This document shows positions 26,901-34,194 of a stretch of 40,754 nucleotides of DNA, piece after piece. Under the pieces are notes generated by a model. That model searched no databases, was not told where the DNA came from, and saw nothing but the letters and a program-made list of their open reading frames with translations. Source of the stretch: JAWXTK01 sp044433645 (GTDB taxonomy: Bacteria > Bacteroidota > Bacteroidia > Bacteroidales > Rikenellaceae); contig JAWXTK010000021.1 in the NCBI GenBank assembly GCA_044433645.1, positions 1 to 40,754 of the forward strand, read 5' to 3'. A program made the translations under genes and the position numbers. How positions within the stretch are numbered: position 1 is the stretch's first letter; every line of letters begins with the position of its first letter.

Positions 26901-28291
26901 TGAGAATTAAACTAACTATAATAGCACTTTTAATAGCTACCCTAACCCAAGGAGCAAACCTCAAAGCAGACTGGAGCGAGCCCACTCACAGCAATAAAGC
27001 CACACCCAACTACAACGAATTTTTCACCCAAGAAAAAGTGCATCGCATAGACGTTAAAATCGAAAATATAGACTGGGTCGAGTCCTACGTCAATTTGCAA
27101 AATTCACTACAAAATAATAGCTCACCTAGAGGTGCCACTAATACTGACATAACATTTACGCCCATGTGGATACCCTGCACAATAACCTATAAGGGCAAGC
27201 AGTGGCACAAGGTAGGCTTTAGATTCAAGGGCAATTCTTCGCTTCAGCGCTCGATAATGGAGGGCTCTATCAAGACTTCGTTTAAATTAGATTTTGATCA
27301 GTATGAGAAAAAATATTCTGAACTGAAAAACCAACGTTTCTACGGATTCAAACAGCTAAATTTCAACTCTAATTTTGACGACGTATCACTTATGAGAGAG
27401 AGAATTTGCTCAGAGTTATATAGTCGTTTTGGGGTTAAGGTAGCCAAAACTTGTTTCTGCGAGGTGTATCTCAACTATGGTCAGGGCGAGAAATATTGTG
27501 GCATCTACACCATAATCGAAGAATTGGATGACACAGGCATAAAAAACCTCTTTGGTGATGACTCAGGCAATCTATACAAGCCCCAAGCACAGGCAGGCTC
27601 ATTTGCCTCAGGCACTTTCAAAAGCACAGAGTTTAATCTAAAATCAACTCTCTCTGACAAGGCCTACACCGATGTGCGTATGCTCTATCAAGTTTTGCAC
27701 GATAAAAATCGCAAAAAAAATCCTGAGCTGTGGAAGAAAAAAATCGAACAAATATTCGACGTAAATACCTTTTTAAGGTGGCTGGCAGCAAATCATGCTA
27801 TGCAAAATTGGGATACGTATGGAAATATGCCACATAATTACTATCTTTACAACAATCCCCAAAACTCACTACTAACATGGATGCCTTGGGATAACAACGA
27901 GGCGTTAAACGTTGGCAAGGGTACATGGGAAGTGTATGAGATGACTGAGATTAGCAATAAATGGCCACTAATAAACTATATTTTTCAAATCAAAGAGTGG
28001 GAGGAGCTTTACAAACAACATTTAAAAGAGTTTGCAAATGATGTTTTCACGGTAGAGAATATGCACACTCTTTATGATAAATATCACGCCTTATTAAAAG
28101 ATTACGCCTTAAAAGAACCCACAGCTAATCGCCAACAACCAGGTGGTTTTGAAGAGGCAGGAATGCCCCCTGGCCCAAGAGGAGGACCCGAAAACTTTGG
28201 AGGTATGCCACACACTTTTGAGGATGCAGTAGAATATTTAAAACACCAAGTAATTGACAGACAAGAAGTTATATCAAACTATTTAAAATAA
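26900..28291 (+). CDS. CotH-family protein kinase, secreted form with Gly/Pro-rich insert
   Basis: A second CotH-like protein, also 463 residues, with an ordinary signal peptide (TIIALLIATLTQGANLKA) and no lipobox. It keeps the paralogue landmarks: RFKGNSS (108-114), NQRFYGFKQLN (144-154), YTIIEELD, NLYKP, NWDTYGN (303-309) and PWDNNEA (329-335). A Gly/Pro-rich stretch at about 412-437 (QQPGGFEEAGMPPGPRGG and on), absent from the first copy, splits the C-terminal helices. The difference in anchoring suggests the pair acts in two places or on two substrates. It sits directly after the first cotH (1-nt overlap) and 6 nt before the DUF1566 gene. Confidence 0.85.
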   Translation: MRIKLTIIALLIATLTQGANLKADWSEPTHSNKATPNYNEFFTQEKVHRIDVKIENIDWVESYVNLQNSLQNNSSPRGATNTDITFTPMWIPCTITYKGKQWHKVGFRFKGNSSLQRSIMEGSIKTSFKLDFDQYEKKYSELKNQRFYGFKQLNFNSNFDDVSLMRERICSELYSRFGVKVAKTCFCEVYLNYGQGEKYCGIYTIIEELDDTGIKNLFGDDSGNLYKPQAQAGSFASGTFKSTEFNLKSTLSDKAYTDVRMLYQVLHDKNRKKNPELWKKKIEQIFDVNTFLRWLAANHAMQNWDTYGNMPHNYYLYNNPQNSLLTWMPWDNNEALNVGKGTWEVYEMTEISNKWPLINYIFQIKEWEELYKQHLKEFANDVFTVENMHTLYDKYHALLKDYALKEPTANRQQPGGFEEAGMPPGPRGGPENFGGMPHTFEDAVEYLKHQVIDRQEVISNYLK

Positions 28292-28297
28292 CCTACT

Positions 28298-29662
28298 ATG
28301 AAAAAACTAACCTTAATATTATCGCTAACCCTACTAAGTGTAAGCGCTCAGGCCAAGGAAGTTAGCTATAAAATCAACGCCACGGGTCAAACCAAGTTCT
28401 ATGACTTAACAGGTAAATCAACCTCGGCGCCAAAACCTGGGGATGCACTTTATGGTCAAGATGCCAACTACAAAAAAGGCTCAGCGATGAGTTTTAAAGA
28501 CAATGGCAACGGCACAGTAACAGATACAAACACCCAACTTATGTGGCAACAAACCCCACCTTCTGAGGGCATGACTTGGTCTCAGGCCAAAGAATATTGC
28601 GAGAAGTTAGAGCTTGGGGGCTACTCAGATTGGCGCATGCCCACACTCAAAGAATTATTTTCTATAAGCAATTTTGAGCAAGGCTGGCCTTATATAGATT
28701 CAAAATATTTTAATCTAAGCTCAAAAGATCAAGTGGGCAAAGACGAACAATATTGGGCAGACAATAAATACGTAGGCGAGACAGCCCAAGGACGCGACGA
28801 CGCAGCCTTTGGTGTAAATCACGCTACGGGTCACATCAAAGCCTACCCAGCAGGCTCAAAAATGGGCAATCGTGGCCCAGGTCAAGGTCAGGGTCAAGGC
28901 CAACAAGCTAGAGGTGGTCAACGCCCCCCACAAGCAGACTCACTAGCCCAAAAAACAGACTCTCTAACTAATCGCCCACCACAAGGCCCTCCTCCAGGGG
29001 GACAACAACAAGGGCAGAGAGGTCAGCAAGCCAGACAAGGAGGCCAAAACAGAGGTGGAGGGCAAGCTCAAAGACCACCACAAGGGGGCCAAGGTGGCAG
29101 ACCTATGGGGAACCCTATGGCCAAACAAATACGTGCCGTAAGAGGTAATATCTATGGCATAAACAAATTTAAAGACAACAAAAACGGTACTATCTCAGAC
29201 TCAGCAACAGGGCTAATGTGGAGCAAGGACGACAATGGCAAAGGCGTGGAATGGGCCCAGGCACTATCGTATGCAGAGAGCTCAACCTTAGCAGGTTACA
29301 GCGATTGGAGGCTTCCAAACGTAAAAGAATTACAGAGCATAGTAGACTACACGCGCGCGCCTAGCAAAACCAAAACAGAAGCTGCAATAGACCCAATATT
29401 TAACTGCACCGGCACAATCAACGAGGCCAAAGACCCAGACTTTGGATATTACTGGTCTAGCACTTCGGCTTGCTTTAGAAAAGGTAAACCTTTCTATTTT
29501 GCATGGTATGTAGCCTTTGGCAAGGCCGTGAATAACAAGGGCGTAGATTTCCACGGAGCAGGCGCAGTTCGTTTTGATTCTAAGAGCAATAACGGCATGG
29601 CCGTAGAAGGTGGCGAGGAAAGATACTTTAATTTTGTTCGCCTGGTGAGAGATATTAAATAA
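28298..29662 (+). CDS. exported protein with two DUF1566 domains and a Gly/Gln/Arg/Pro linker
   Basis: A 454-residue protein with signal peptide (1-19, ending Ser-Ala-Gln-Ala). Two DUF1566 (Lcl-type) domains are evident from repeated blocks: FKDNGNGTVTDTNTQLMW (66-83) matches FKDNKNGTISDSATGLMW (291-308), and GGYSDWRMPTLKEL (107-120) matches AGYSDWRLPNVKEL (332-345). Between them, residues 188-275 are low complexity, rich in Gly, Gln, Arg and Pro, with RGG-like pieces and a DSLAQKTDSL segment holding nearly all its Ser and Thr. In Legionella, a DUF1566 protein is a surface adhesin. Lying just after two CotH kinases, it is a candidate substrate; B. subtilis CotH targets are low-complexity coat proteins. 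That is inference. Confidence 0.8.
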   Translation: MKKLTLILSLTLLSVSAQAKEVSYKINATGQTKFYDLTGKSTSAPKPGDALYGQDANYKKGSAMSFKDNGNGTVTDTNTQLMWQQTPPSEGMTWSQAKEYCEKLELGGYSDWRMPTLKELFSISNFEQGWPYIDSKYFNLSSKDQVGKDEQYWADNKYVGETAQGRDDAAFGVNHATGHIKAYPAGSKMGNRGPGQGQGQGQQARGGQRPPQADSLAQKTDSLTNRPPQGPPPGGQQQGQRGQQARQGGQNRGGGQAQRPPQGGQGGRPMGNPMAKQIRAVRGNIYGINKFKDNKNGTISDSATGLMWSKDDNGKGVEWAQALSYAESSTLAGYSDWRLPNVKELQSIVDYTRAPSKTKTEAAIDPIFNCTGTINEAKDPDFGYYWSSTSACFRKGKPFYFAWYVAFGKAVNNKGVDFHGAGAVRFDSKSNNGMAVEGGEERYFNFVRLVRDIK

Positions 29663-29684
29663 AAAATAGATATCTTTGGGCTAT

Positions 29685-30779
29685 ATGATAAGTAATAAAC
29701 GCAAGATATTAACCATAGAGTTCACAGTAATTATATTGCTGTGGACTCTTATTTTTACCTCTCCCTTATTTTTTATGAACGAGTATAACGATAATTTAAG
29801 GTCTGTTCATGTTCTCTGGGTTGAGTGGTCAGTTATTGGATTTGCTTTTGTGATTAATAGGTTTATTTTGATGCCCCACTTATTTTTCAGAAAAAAATAT
29901 ACTGAGTATGCTCTTTCGCTAAGTGCTCTTTTGGGGCTTTTAAGCATTTTTATTATAAATTATGACGGGGTAGATTTTATTCTGTCTTTCTTTGGTTCTG
30001 AGCATGAGCCCTTTCACCAACTAATGGATTGGGACTCTCCTCCACCTCCACCTGGAGCTCCCATGCAACCCTCTTTTATACCACCCTATGTGAGTGTTTT
30101 GGTATTTATGGTATTGACTCTGGCCTTGGATATGGGTCTGAGCATAGCTATCAAGTGGCTTATTTCAGAGCAAGAGCAGGCTTTTTTGAGTAAACAAGCA
30201 GTTGATAATGAGCTTAATAGCTTAAAAAATCAAGTGAGCCCTCATTTTTTCATGAACACGCTAAATAACATACACGCCCTAGTGGAACTAGAGCCTAAAA
30301 GAGCTCAAACGACAATTATTGAACTATCCTCATTAATGGATTATCTGCTCTATGAGAGCTCTACGCAAGAAAAAGTATCGTTAAAAAAAGAATTAGAATT
30401 CACCCAAAATTATGTTAATCTCATGCGATTGCGCTATCCCGAAAAGGTTGTAATTGAGTTTAACATAGATAAAGATATGCCCGATGTTAAGTTACCTGCC
30501 CTACTGTTTCTAAACTTCATAGAGAACACGTTTAAATACGGCATAGATTACAGCAAAGAGAGTTTTATCAAGATACATTTTAGCCACTACGACAACTTCG
30601 TAGAGATGAGCGCCATAAACAGCAATCACTCCAAAAGCGTGAAGCACAAAAATCACTCGGGTCTAGGCATACAAAATGCTGAGCAACGCCTGAGGCTCTT
30701 ATACTCAAACAATTTTGTGCTTGATATAGACAATAACCCAGAATTTTTCAGCGTAACACTTAAAGTACCTATTCCATGA
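29685..30779 (+). CDS. LytS/YehU-type sensor histidine kinase
   Basis: A 364-residue membrane kinase. Four membrane segments (about 8-30, 43-63, 73-93, 134-158) precede a cytoplasmic His-kinase domain with the phospho-acceptor in SPHFFMNTLNNIH, the N-box LLFLNFIENTFKYG and the G-box HSGLGIQNAEQRLRLLY. The loop before the fourth segment would be periplasmic and carries a proline-rich SPPPPPGAPMQP, so it may be the sensing part. I chose ATG at 29685 over TTG at 29676. It starts 22 nt after the DUF1566 gene and overlaps the response regulator by 4 nt. Being in the same run suggests that it controls, or is controlled by, the CotH/VTC genes. Confidence 0.88.
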   Translation: MISNKRKILTIEFTVIILLWTLIFTSPLFFMNEYNDNLRSVHVLWVEWSVIGFAFVINRFILMPHLFFRKKYTEYALSLSALLGLLSIFIINYDGVDFILSFFGSEHEPFHQLMDWDSPPPPPGAPMQPSFIPPYVSVLVFMVLTLALDMGLSIAIKWLISEQEQAFLSKQAVDNELNSLKNQVSPHFFMNTLNNIHALVELEPKRAQTTIIELSSLMDYLLYESSTQEKVSLKKELEFTQNYVNLMRLRYPEKVVIEFNIDKDMPDVKLPALLFLNFIENTFKYGIDYSKESFIKIHFSHYDNFVEMSAINSNHSKSVKHKNHSGLGIQNAEQRLRLLYSNNFVLDIDNNPEFFSVTLKVPIP

Positions 30780-31465
30780 TTAGCTGCATAGTTATAGACG
30801 ACGAACCCTTGGCATTGGCTCAACTAGAGCAATACGCCGAAAAGACACCTACACTAGAGTTAAAAGCTAGCTTTGATAGCGCGCTCGATGCACTCAGCTA
30901 CCTTAGAGACAATAGTGTGGAGCTGATTTTTGTGGATATTAATATGCCCCAAATATCGGGTTTAGAGTTTGCCAAGGTACTTTCTAAGGATATCAAGCTT
31001 GTTTTTGTTACGGCTCACCGTGAATTTGCCCTAGAGGGGTTCACGCTCGATGCTGCTGATTATTTGCTGAAACCTTTGAGCTACGATGCTTTTTTAAGTT
31101 CTGTAGAAAAAATCAACACTCGTTATTTCAGCCATACTGCTACACCTAGCGAGAAAGATTACATCTTCGTAAGGTCTGAACTTCGCTCAGTAAAAGTTAA
31201 TTTCAGCGATATACTCTACATAGAATCCAAACGAGAATACCTTGACATTCATATAGTTACAGGCGCAATAATCACAACCCACGGCTCATTAAGTAGTTTC
31301 GAGGACAAACTTCCCAAAGATAAATTCTTAAAAGTTCATCGCTCGTTTATAGTGAATCTTAGCCAAATAAAATTGCTTGAAAGGGGCAATATTATCTTTG
31401 GCAAACAATACATCCCCATTAGCGAGAGTGCACGCGAGAAGGTCATGCTCTTAGTTAATAATTAA
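30776..31465 (+). CDS. LytTR-family response regulator
   Basis: A 229-residue two-domain regulator. The receiver domain (1-120) has the acidic pair in VIDDEP, the phospho-acceptor Asp54 in FVDINMPQISG, the Thr in FVTAH and the Lys in YLLKPL. The DNA-binding LytTR domain (about 128-229) shows IFVRSELRSVKVNFSDILYIES and FLKVHRSFIVNL. Partner of the histidine kinase, whose stop it overlaps (ATGA). LytTR proteins bind paired direct repeats; I could not identify such a site upstream of 23415 with confidence. Confidence 0.92.
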   Translation: MISCIVIDDEPLALAQLEQYAEKTPTLELKASFDSALDALSYLRDNSVELIFVDINMPQISGLEFAKVLSKDIKLVFVTAHREFALEGFTLDAADYLLKPLSYDAFLSSVEKINTRYFSHTATPSEKDYIFVRSELRSVKVNFSDILYIESKREYLDIHIVTGAIITTHGSLSSFEDKLPKDKFLKVHRSFIVNLSQIKLLERGNIIFGKQYIPISESAREKVMLLVNN

Positions 31466-31483
31466 ACAAAAAGTTGATAATTT

Positions 31484-31514
31484 TTTGCTAAACAAATAAT
31501 TTTATTTACCTTTG
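31484..31514 (+). promoter_or_regulatory. promoter of the cobalamin-riboswitch transcript
   Basis: TTTG at 31484-31487, 19 nt, TACCTTTG at 31507-31514; exact Bacteroidota pattern. Transcription would start near 31520, at the 5' edge of the riboswitch. Confidence 0.75.
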
Positions 31515-31520
31515 CCATTG

Positions 31521-31700
31521 AATTTGGTTCTCAACATGCAACACGAGATTAAAAGGGAATGCCGTGAATAGTCGGCAACAGTTCCCGCTGCTGTAAGTTC
31601 CGTTTTTAATAGAATTTGATTATTCTTTTGCCACTGATTTTTATCGGGAAGGCCATTATCAATTCTTTAGGGACAAAGTCAGAAGACCTGCCAGTTTAAC
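31521..31700 (+). promoter_or_regulatory. cobalamin (adenosylcobalamin-class) riboswitch
   Basis: The conserved blocks occur in order: AGGGAATGCCGTGAA-type core at 31554-31568 with paired GCCG...CGGC, the CCCGCTGCTGTAA block at 31583-31596, GCCACTG at 31630-31636 with GGGAAGGC at 31646-31653, and the B12 box AGTCAGAAGACCTGCC at 31678-31693. This is the aptamer; it normally lowers expression of the downstream gene when cobalamin is bound. It has its own promoter and one gene downstream. Confidence 0.93.
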
Positions 31701-31702
31701 AC

Positions 31703-31818
31703 TTATTAGATTTTATATGTCTACGGGAGTTTAGACTTTAAGTTATGCAGATTTTCTTAGCACTTATTATTCAGAGGTGGTTTGAGCAGTCTTTTTATTA
31801 AAATCTAATAATTTTTTT
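31703..31818 (+). promoter_or_regulatory. candidate riboswitch expression platform
   Basis: A perfect 13-bp inverted repeat (31703-31715 with 31799-31811) closes an 83-nt loop and is followed at once by seven T (31812-31818). Its left arm begins just past the B12 box. Inside the loop is a small hairpin (31719-31723 with 31732-31736). This looks like a long-range terminator stem, though the large loop is unusual. Confidence 0.5.
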
Positions 31819-31853
31819 AGAACAATTATTTTAATAAAAAACTGATAAAAACA

Positions 31854-32693
31854 ATGAAAAATTTATTCAAAAATTTGATGATGACAGCATTTGCACTTTG
31901 CGCATTTGCATCTTGTGAGAGCGAAAGTAACACTGACACAGTATTTTACGATGTTGTAACATTTGAAGACGCAGCAGGCCAAGATTATTGGGCTAGCAAA
32001 ATTGACACTGCGCAATATGGTGGTGGTTTGCTATATGGTAAATGGAATCCAACAGGAGGATCTTACAACAATGGTGGCTATGACGGTACTAATTACTCAT
32101 GGTCTGACAACAATACAGGCCTTAGCTCAGCATATTCTTCCTCTTCTAGCACATTCTGGGGAGCAATCGCAATTTCTGATTACAGCTTACTTTTAGCTGA
32201 CACTGCAGGCATTAGCAACAGCCTATACCTTTACCAACTTTCAGTGCCTTATGGTTCAACTTCAAACGGTGCAGGTTATGCTGGTTCAGACAAATTTGCC
32301 GTAGTTTATGACAGCGACGCTTCTATGAACTTTGGCACAGACTCAGTGACTATCGCTAAAATGTATGTGTCGCCTACAACTTACTCTTACTGTTCTATGA
32401 CAGGTGGTGACGGCTACGCTACTGCACTAACTGAGCAAGGTGATTACTTTAAAGTTACTGCTACTGGTTATAGTTTAGACGACACAGATACTGGTTCTAG
32501 CGATTTTTACTTTGCTCAAAACGGAGTATTTGTTTCAAAATGGACAGCTTGGGATTTGTCAGCTTTGGGCGAAGTTAACTCTGTTGTTTTCACATTTGAA
32601 GGAAGTGATATGTCAGTAGATATGGGCAGTGGTTCATGGTTAAACACAGCTGCTTACTTTGCATTTGACAATGTAACAATTTTGAAAAAATAA
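31854..32693 (+). CDS. DUF4465-like lipoprotein under B12 riboswitch control
   Basis: A 279-residue lipoprotein (lipobox Phe-Ala-Ser-Cys, Cys21, then Glu-Ser-Glu). The mature part matches my picture of DUF4465 proteins of Bacteroidota: an early VVTFEDAAGQDYWA, a Tyr/Gly/Ser/Asn-rich middle (WSDNNTGLSSAYSSSSSTFWG, split here by residues of similar type), KFAVVYDS, a KMYVSPTTYSY block and the C-terminal AAYFAFDNVTI strand. It is an all-beta, carbohydrate-binding-module-like fold by appearance. The cobalamin riboswitch directly upstream makes a role in capturing corrinoids at the cell surface likely, like other riboswitch-controlled B12-binding lipoproteins of gut Bacteroides. No btuB-type receptor lies beside it. 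Role is inferred from regulation. Confidence 0.82.
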   Translation: MKNLFKNLMMTAFALCAFASCESESNTDTVFYDVVTFEDAAGQDYWASKIDTAQYGGGLLYGKWNPTGGSYNNGGYDGTNYSWSDNNTGLSSAYSSSSSTFWGAIAISDYSLLLADTAGISNSLYLYQLSVPYGSTSNGAGYAGSDKFAVVYDSDASMNFGTDSVTIAKMYVSPTTYSYCSMTGGDGYATALTEQGDYFKVTATGYSLDDTDTGSSDFYFAQNGVFVSKWTAWDLSALGEVNSVVFTFEGSDMSVDMGSGSWLNTAAYFAFDNVTILKK

Positions 32694-32804
32694 GGGGAAG
32701 GTTTCACCCCTATAAAAGGGAGGGCAAGAGAGTTTTTTTTGAGATTATAAGTTTTCACAGCTCTTCCTTTTTTTTAAAGAAATACGGGTTTGGTTTATAC
32801 CAGG

Positions 32805-32846
32805 GAAAAGGGTGTTAGTCTTTCATTAGATTAGCGCCCTTTTCTT
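32805..32846 (+). terminator. possible terminator downstream of the DUF4465-like gene
   Basis: A 13-bp stem with two G-T pairs (32805-32817 with 32832-32844) and a 14-nt loop, right arm ending CCCTTTTC. The T-tail is weak. The 32694-32882 stretch otherwise holds no gene that I can see. Confidence 0.45.
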
Positions 32847-32882
32847 CGTTTAGGGGAATGAGATGGTTACTGTCAAATCTAA

Positions 32883-32999
32883 CGATTTGATGCCCTCCTA
32901 CAAAATGCACGCATTTTGTTTTTAAGGAGTGGAGGGCAGTTGCCGTTAACATATTACGCCCTAACGCCGGGCAGGCGCGACTAGCATCGAGCAAAAAAA
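32883..32999 (-). repeat. structured intergenic repeat element, copy A
   Basis: A 117-bp element nearly identical (two substitutions and A/T-run length seen by eye) to the inverse complement of 40578-40696. It is more GC-rich than its surroundings. It folds into a nested stem: TGCCCTCC (32891-32898) with GGAGGGCA (32931-32938), enclosing CAAAATGC/GCATTTTG (32901-32908, 32911-32918); then a GTTAAC palindrome (32945-32950) and a GCCC/GGGC hairpin. Given on the minus strand because the terminator of the minus-strand gene cluster runs straight into it. Similarity continues past the terminator to the stop codon of the Mpv17-like gene. Confidence 0.85.
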
Positions 33000-33029
33000 G
33001 CCACTGACGTTTTTCTAACGTCAGTGGCT
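32993..33029 (-). terminator. terminator of the Mpv17-like / paaK gene cluster
   Basis: A 13-bp perfect stem (32999-33011 with 33017-33029), 5-nt loop, followed on the minus strand by a T7 run (complement of 32993-32999). It lies 21 nt past the stop codon at 33051 and abuts repeat copy A. Confidence 0.9.
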
Positions 33030-33050
33030 CTATAAACTTGAAACTAGAAA

Positions 33051-33746
33051 CTAAGACTTCCTAGACATAACAGCTGCAACACTCAAAATAAGTCCCAAAG
33101 CAACACTCAATAGCGCAGCAAACAACACCTGGAACTCCCCAGGCAACAAGAACGTGATAGTATGTGCAGGAAACCAAAAAAGTGGAATCGTCTTCTTAAA
33201 CACAAAACCCCACTGCACATCCCAATTAACATCCCTGAAACCCTGAGCCATATTAATAGGACGAAACAAACTAATTGCCTTGCCCCCATTCTTTAAGATA
33301 TGAGCATCCGTAATCTTATGCAAAGTCATAAACACAGGTGCAAAAATCGTGTTCATCATAACACTAATCATAAATGCCGTGAACACCCTAGTTAAAGTAA
33401 GTGGCCCCTTCATAGACGCTACTGCCCCGTCAATTCCCAGGCTTTCAACCATAACAGGCACGCCCGATGCAAAACTTTTCATAGCAACGGCTATCCACAC
33501 ACCAAACAAACCCCACAAAATAAAGCGAGGGAAAACACCAAAATTTGGTTGTGTGTAATTGCCCGTCTTAACCCTAAGCCCCGAAGCCTCGCCTATGGTC
33601 GACAAAATTGCAAACTTAATAAAGGCCATAACATAAGGGTGAGATGCATTAAAACTCACGTAGCCTGCGTAACAATAATCACAAAAAATAAAAGGTGAAA
33701 GGATAATAAATATACCCAATAAAAATGCTAAATCCTTTAATTTCAT
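33051..33746 (-). CDS. Mpv17/PMP22-like integral membrane protein
   Basis: A 231-residue protein with about five membrane segments. The C-terminal block WGFVFKKTIPLFWFPAHTI, then FLLPGEFQVLF, resembles the Mpv17/PMP22 signature (W....K.....FW.PA..I.F..P...R). I recall Mpv17-like proteins in Bacteroidales as conserved but without a known role; in eukaryotes they are channel-like. ATG at 33746 was chosen: an earlier in-frame start at 33794 would overlap the ACT gene. Four nt separate it from the ACT-domain gene upstream, and it ends at a strong terminator, making it the last gene of its transcript. Confidence 0.72.
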   Translation of the reverse strand: MKLKDLAFLLGIFIILSPFIFCDYCYAGYVSFNASHPYVMAFIKFAILSTIGEASGLRVKTGNYTQPNFGVFPRFILWGLFGVWIAVAMKSFASGVPVMVESLGIDGAVASMKGPLTLTRVFTAFMISVMMNTIFAPVFMTLHKITDAHILKNGGKAISLFRPINMAQGFRDVNWDVQWGFVFKKTIPLFWFPAHTITFLLPGEFQVLFAALLSVALGLILSVAAVMSRKS

Positions 33747-33750
33747 CTTC

Positions 33751-34179
33751 TTATATCTCGTTAAGTTCACACTGAGTAAGAGTTGCAAGGCCATATTTCT
33801 GAGCTGCTTCTATAGCCTTAGCATTGTTGTTTGTACGCACAATAAGCGTCGAACAATCTTGATTTGAGAAACTATACATATATTCTATATGTATGTCCTC
33901 ATTAGAAAGTTTGCCTAGCTCCTGGGCGTAAGATGCTGCCGAATTTTCGCATTTAAGCGCCAAAACCTCGCTAAGATTTGCGCTCAAACCTGCACCTTTT
34001 AACACTTCCACAGCCTTAGATGTGTCGGAAGTAATCATTCTAAGGATGCCAAATTCTGAGGTGTCTGCAACAGAGGCCGCAATGATATTTATGCTTTCTG
34101 TGCCTAAAATTTCTAATATTTCGTTTAATCTTCCCGATTTATTTTCCAGAAATACTGAAAGTTGTTGTATTCTTTTCAT
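33751..34179 (-). CDS. tandem ACT-domain protein next to paaK
   Basis: A 142-residue protein made of two ACT-like halves: first from IQQLSVFLENKSGRLNEILEIL (the ENKxGRL turn is typical), second from about residue 72 (VLALKCENSAASYAQELGKL). Such proteins are regularly encoded beside phenylacetate-CoA ligase-like genes in anaerobes and archaea. It probably senses an amino acid and adjusts the ligase or its pathway. Fifteen nt follow paaK. Confidence 0.88.
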   Translation of the reverse strand: MKRIQQLSVFLENKSGRLNEILEILGTESINIIAASVADTSEFGILRMITSDTSKAVEVLKGAGLSANLSEVLALKCENSAASYAQELGKLSNEDIHIEYMYSFSNQDCSTLIVRTNNNAKAIEAAQKYGLATLTQCELNEI

Positions 34180-34194
34180 AGTTTTATAATGTTT

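Noticed and set aside
28870..29100. Short GGTCAAGGTCAGG-type tandem repeats as a CRISPR-like or minisatellite array
   Set aside because: They are in frame inside the DUF1566 gene, imperfect and without spacers; they encode the Gly/Gln-rich linker.
29671..29678. TATCTTTG just upstream of the histidine kinase gene, resembling an internal promoter
   Set aside because: Exact -7 match, but no TTTG at 19-22 nt upstream; the nearest TTTG (29632-29635) is 35 nt away. Such 6-base matches are common in AT-rich DNA, so I did not list it as a promoter.
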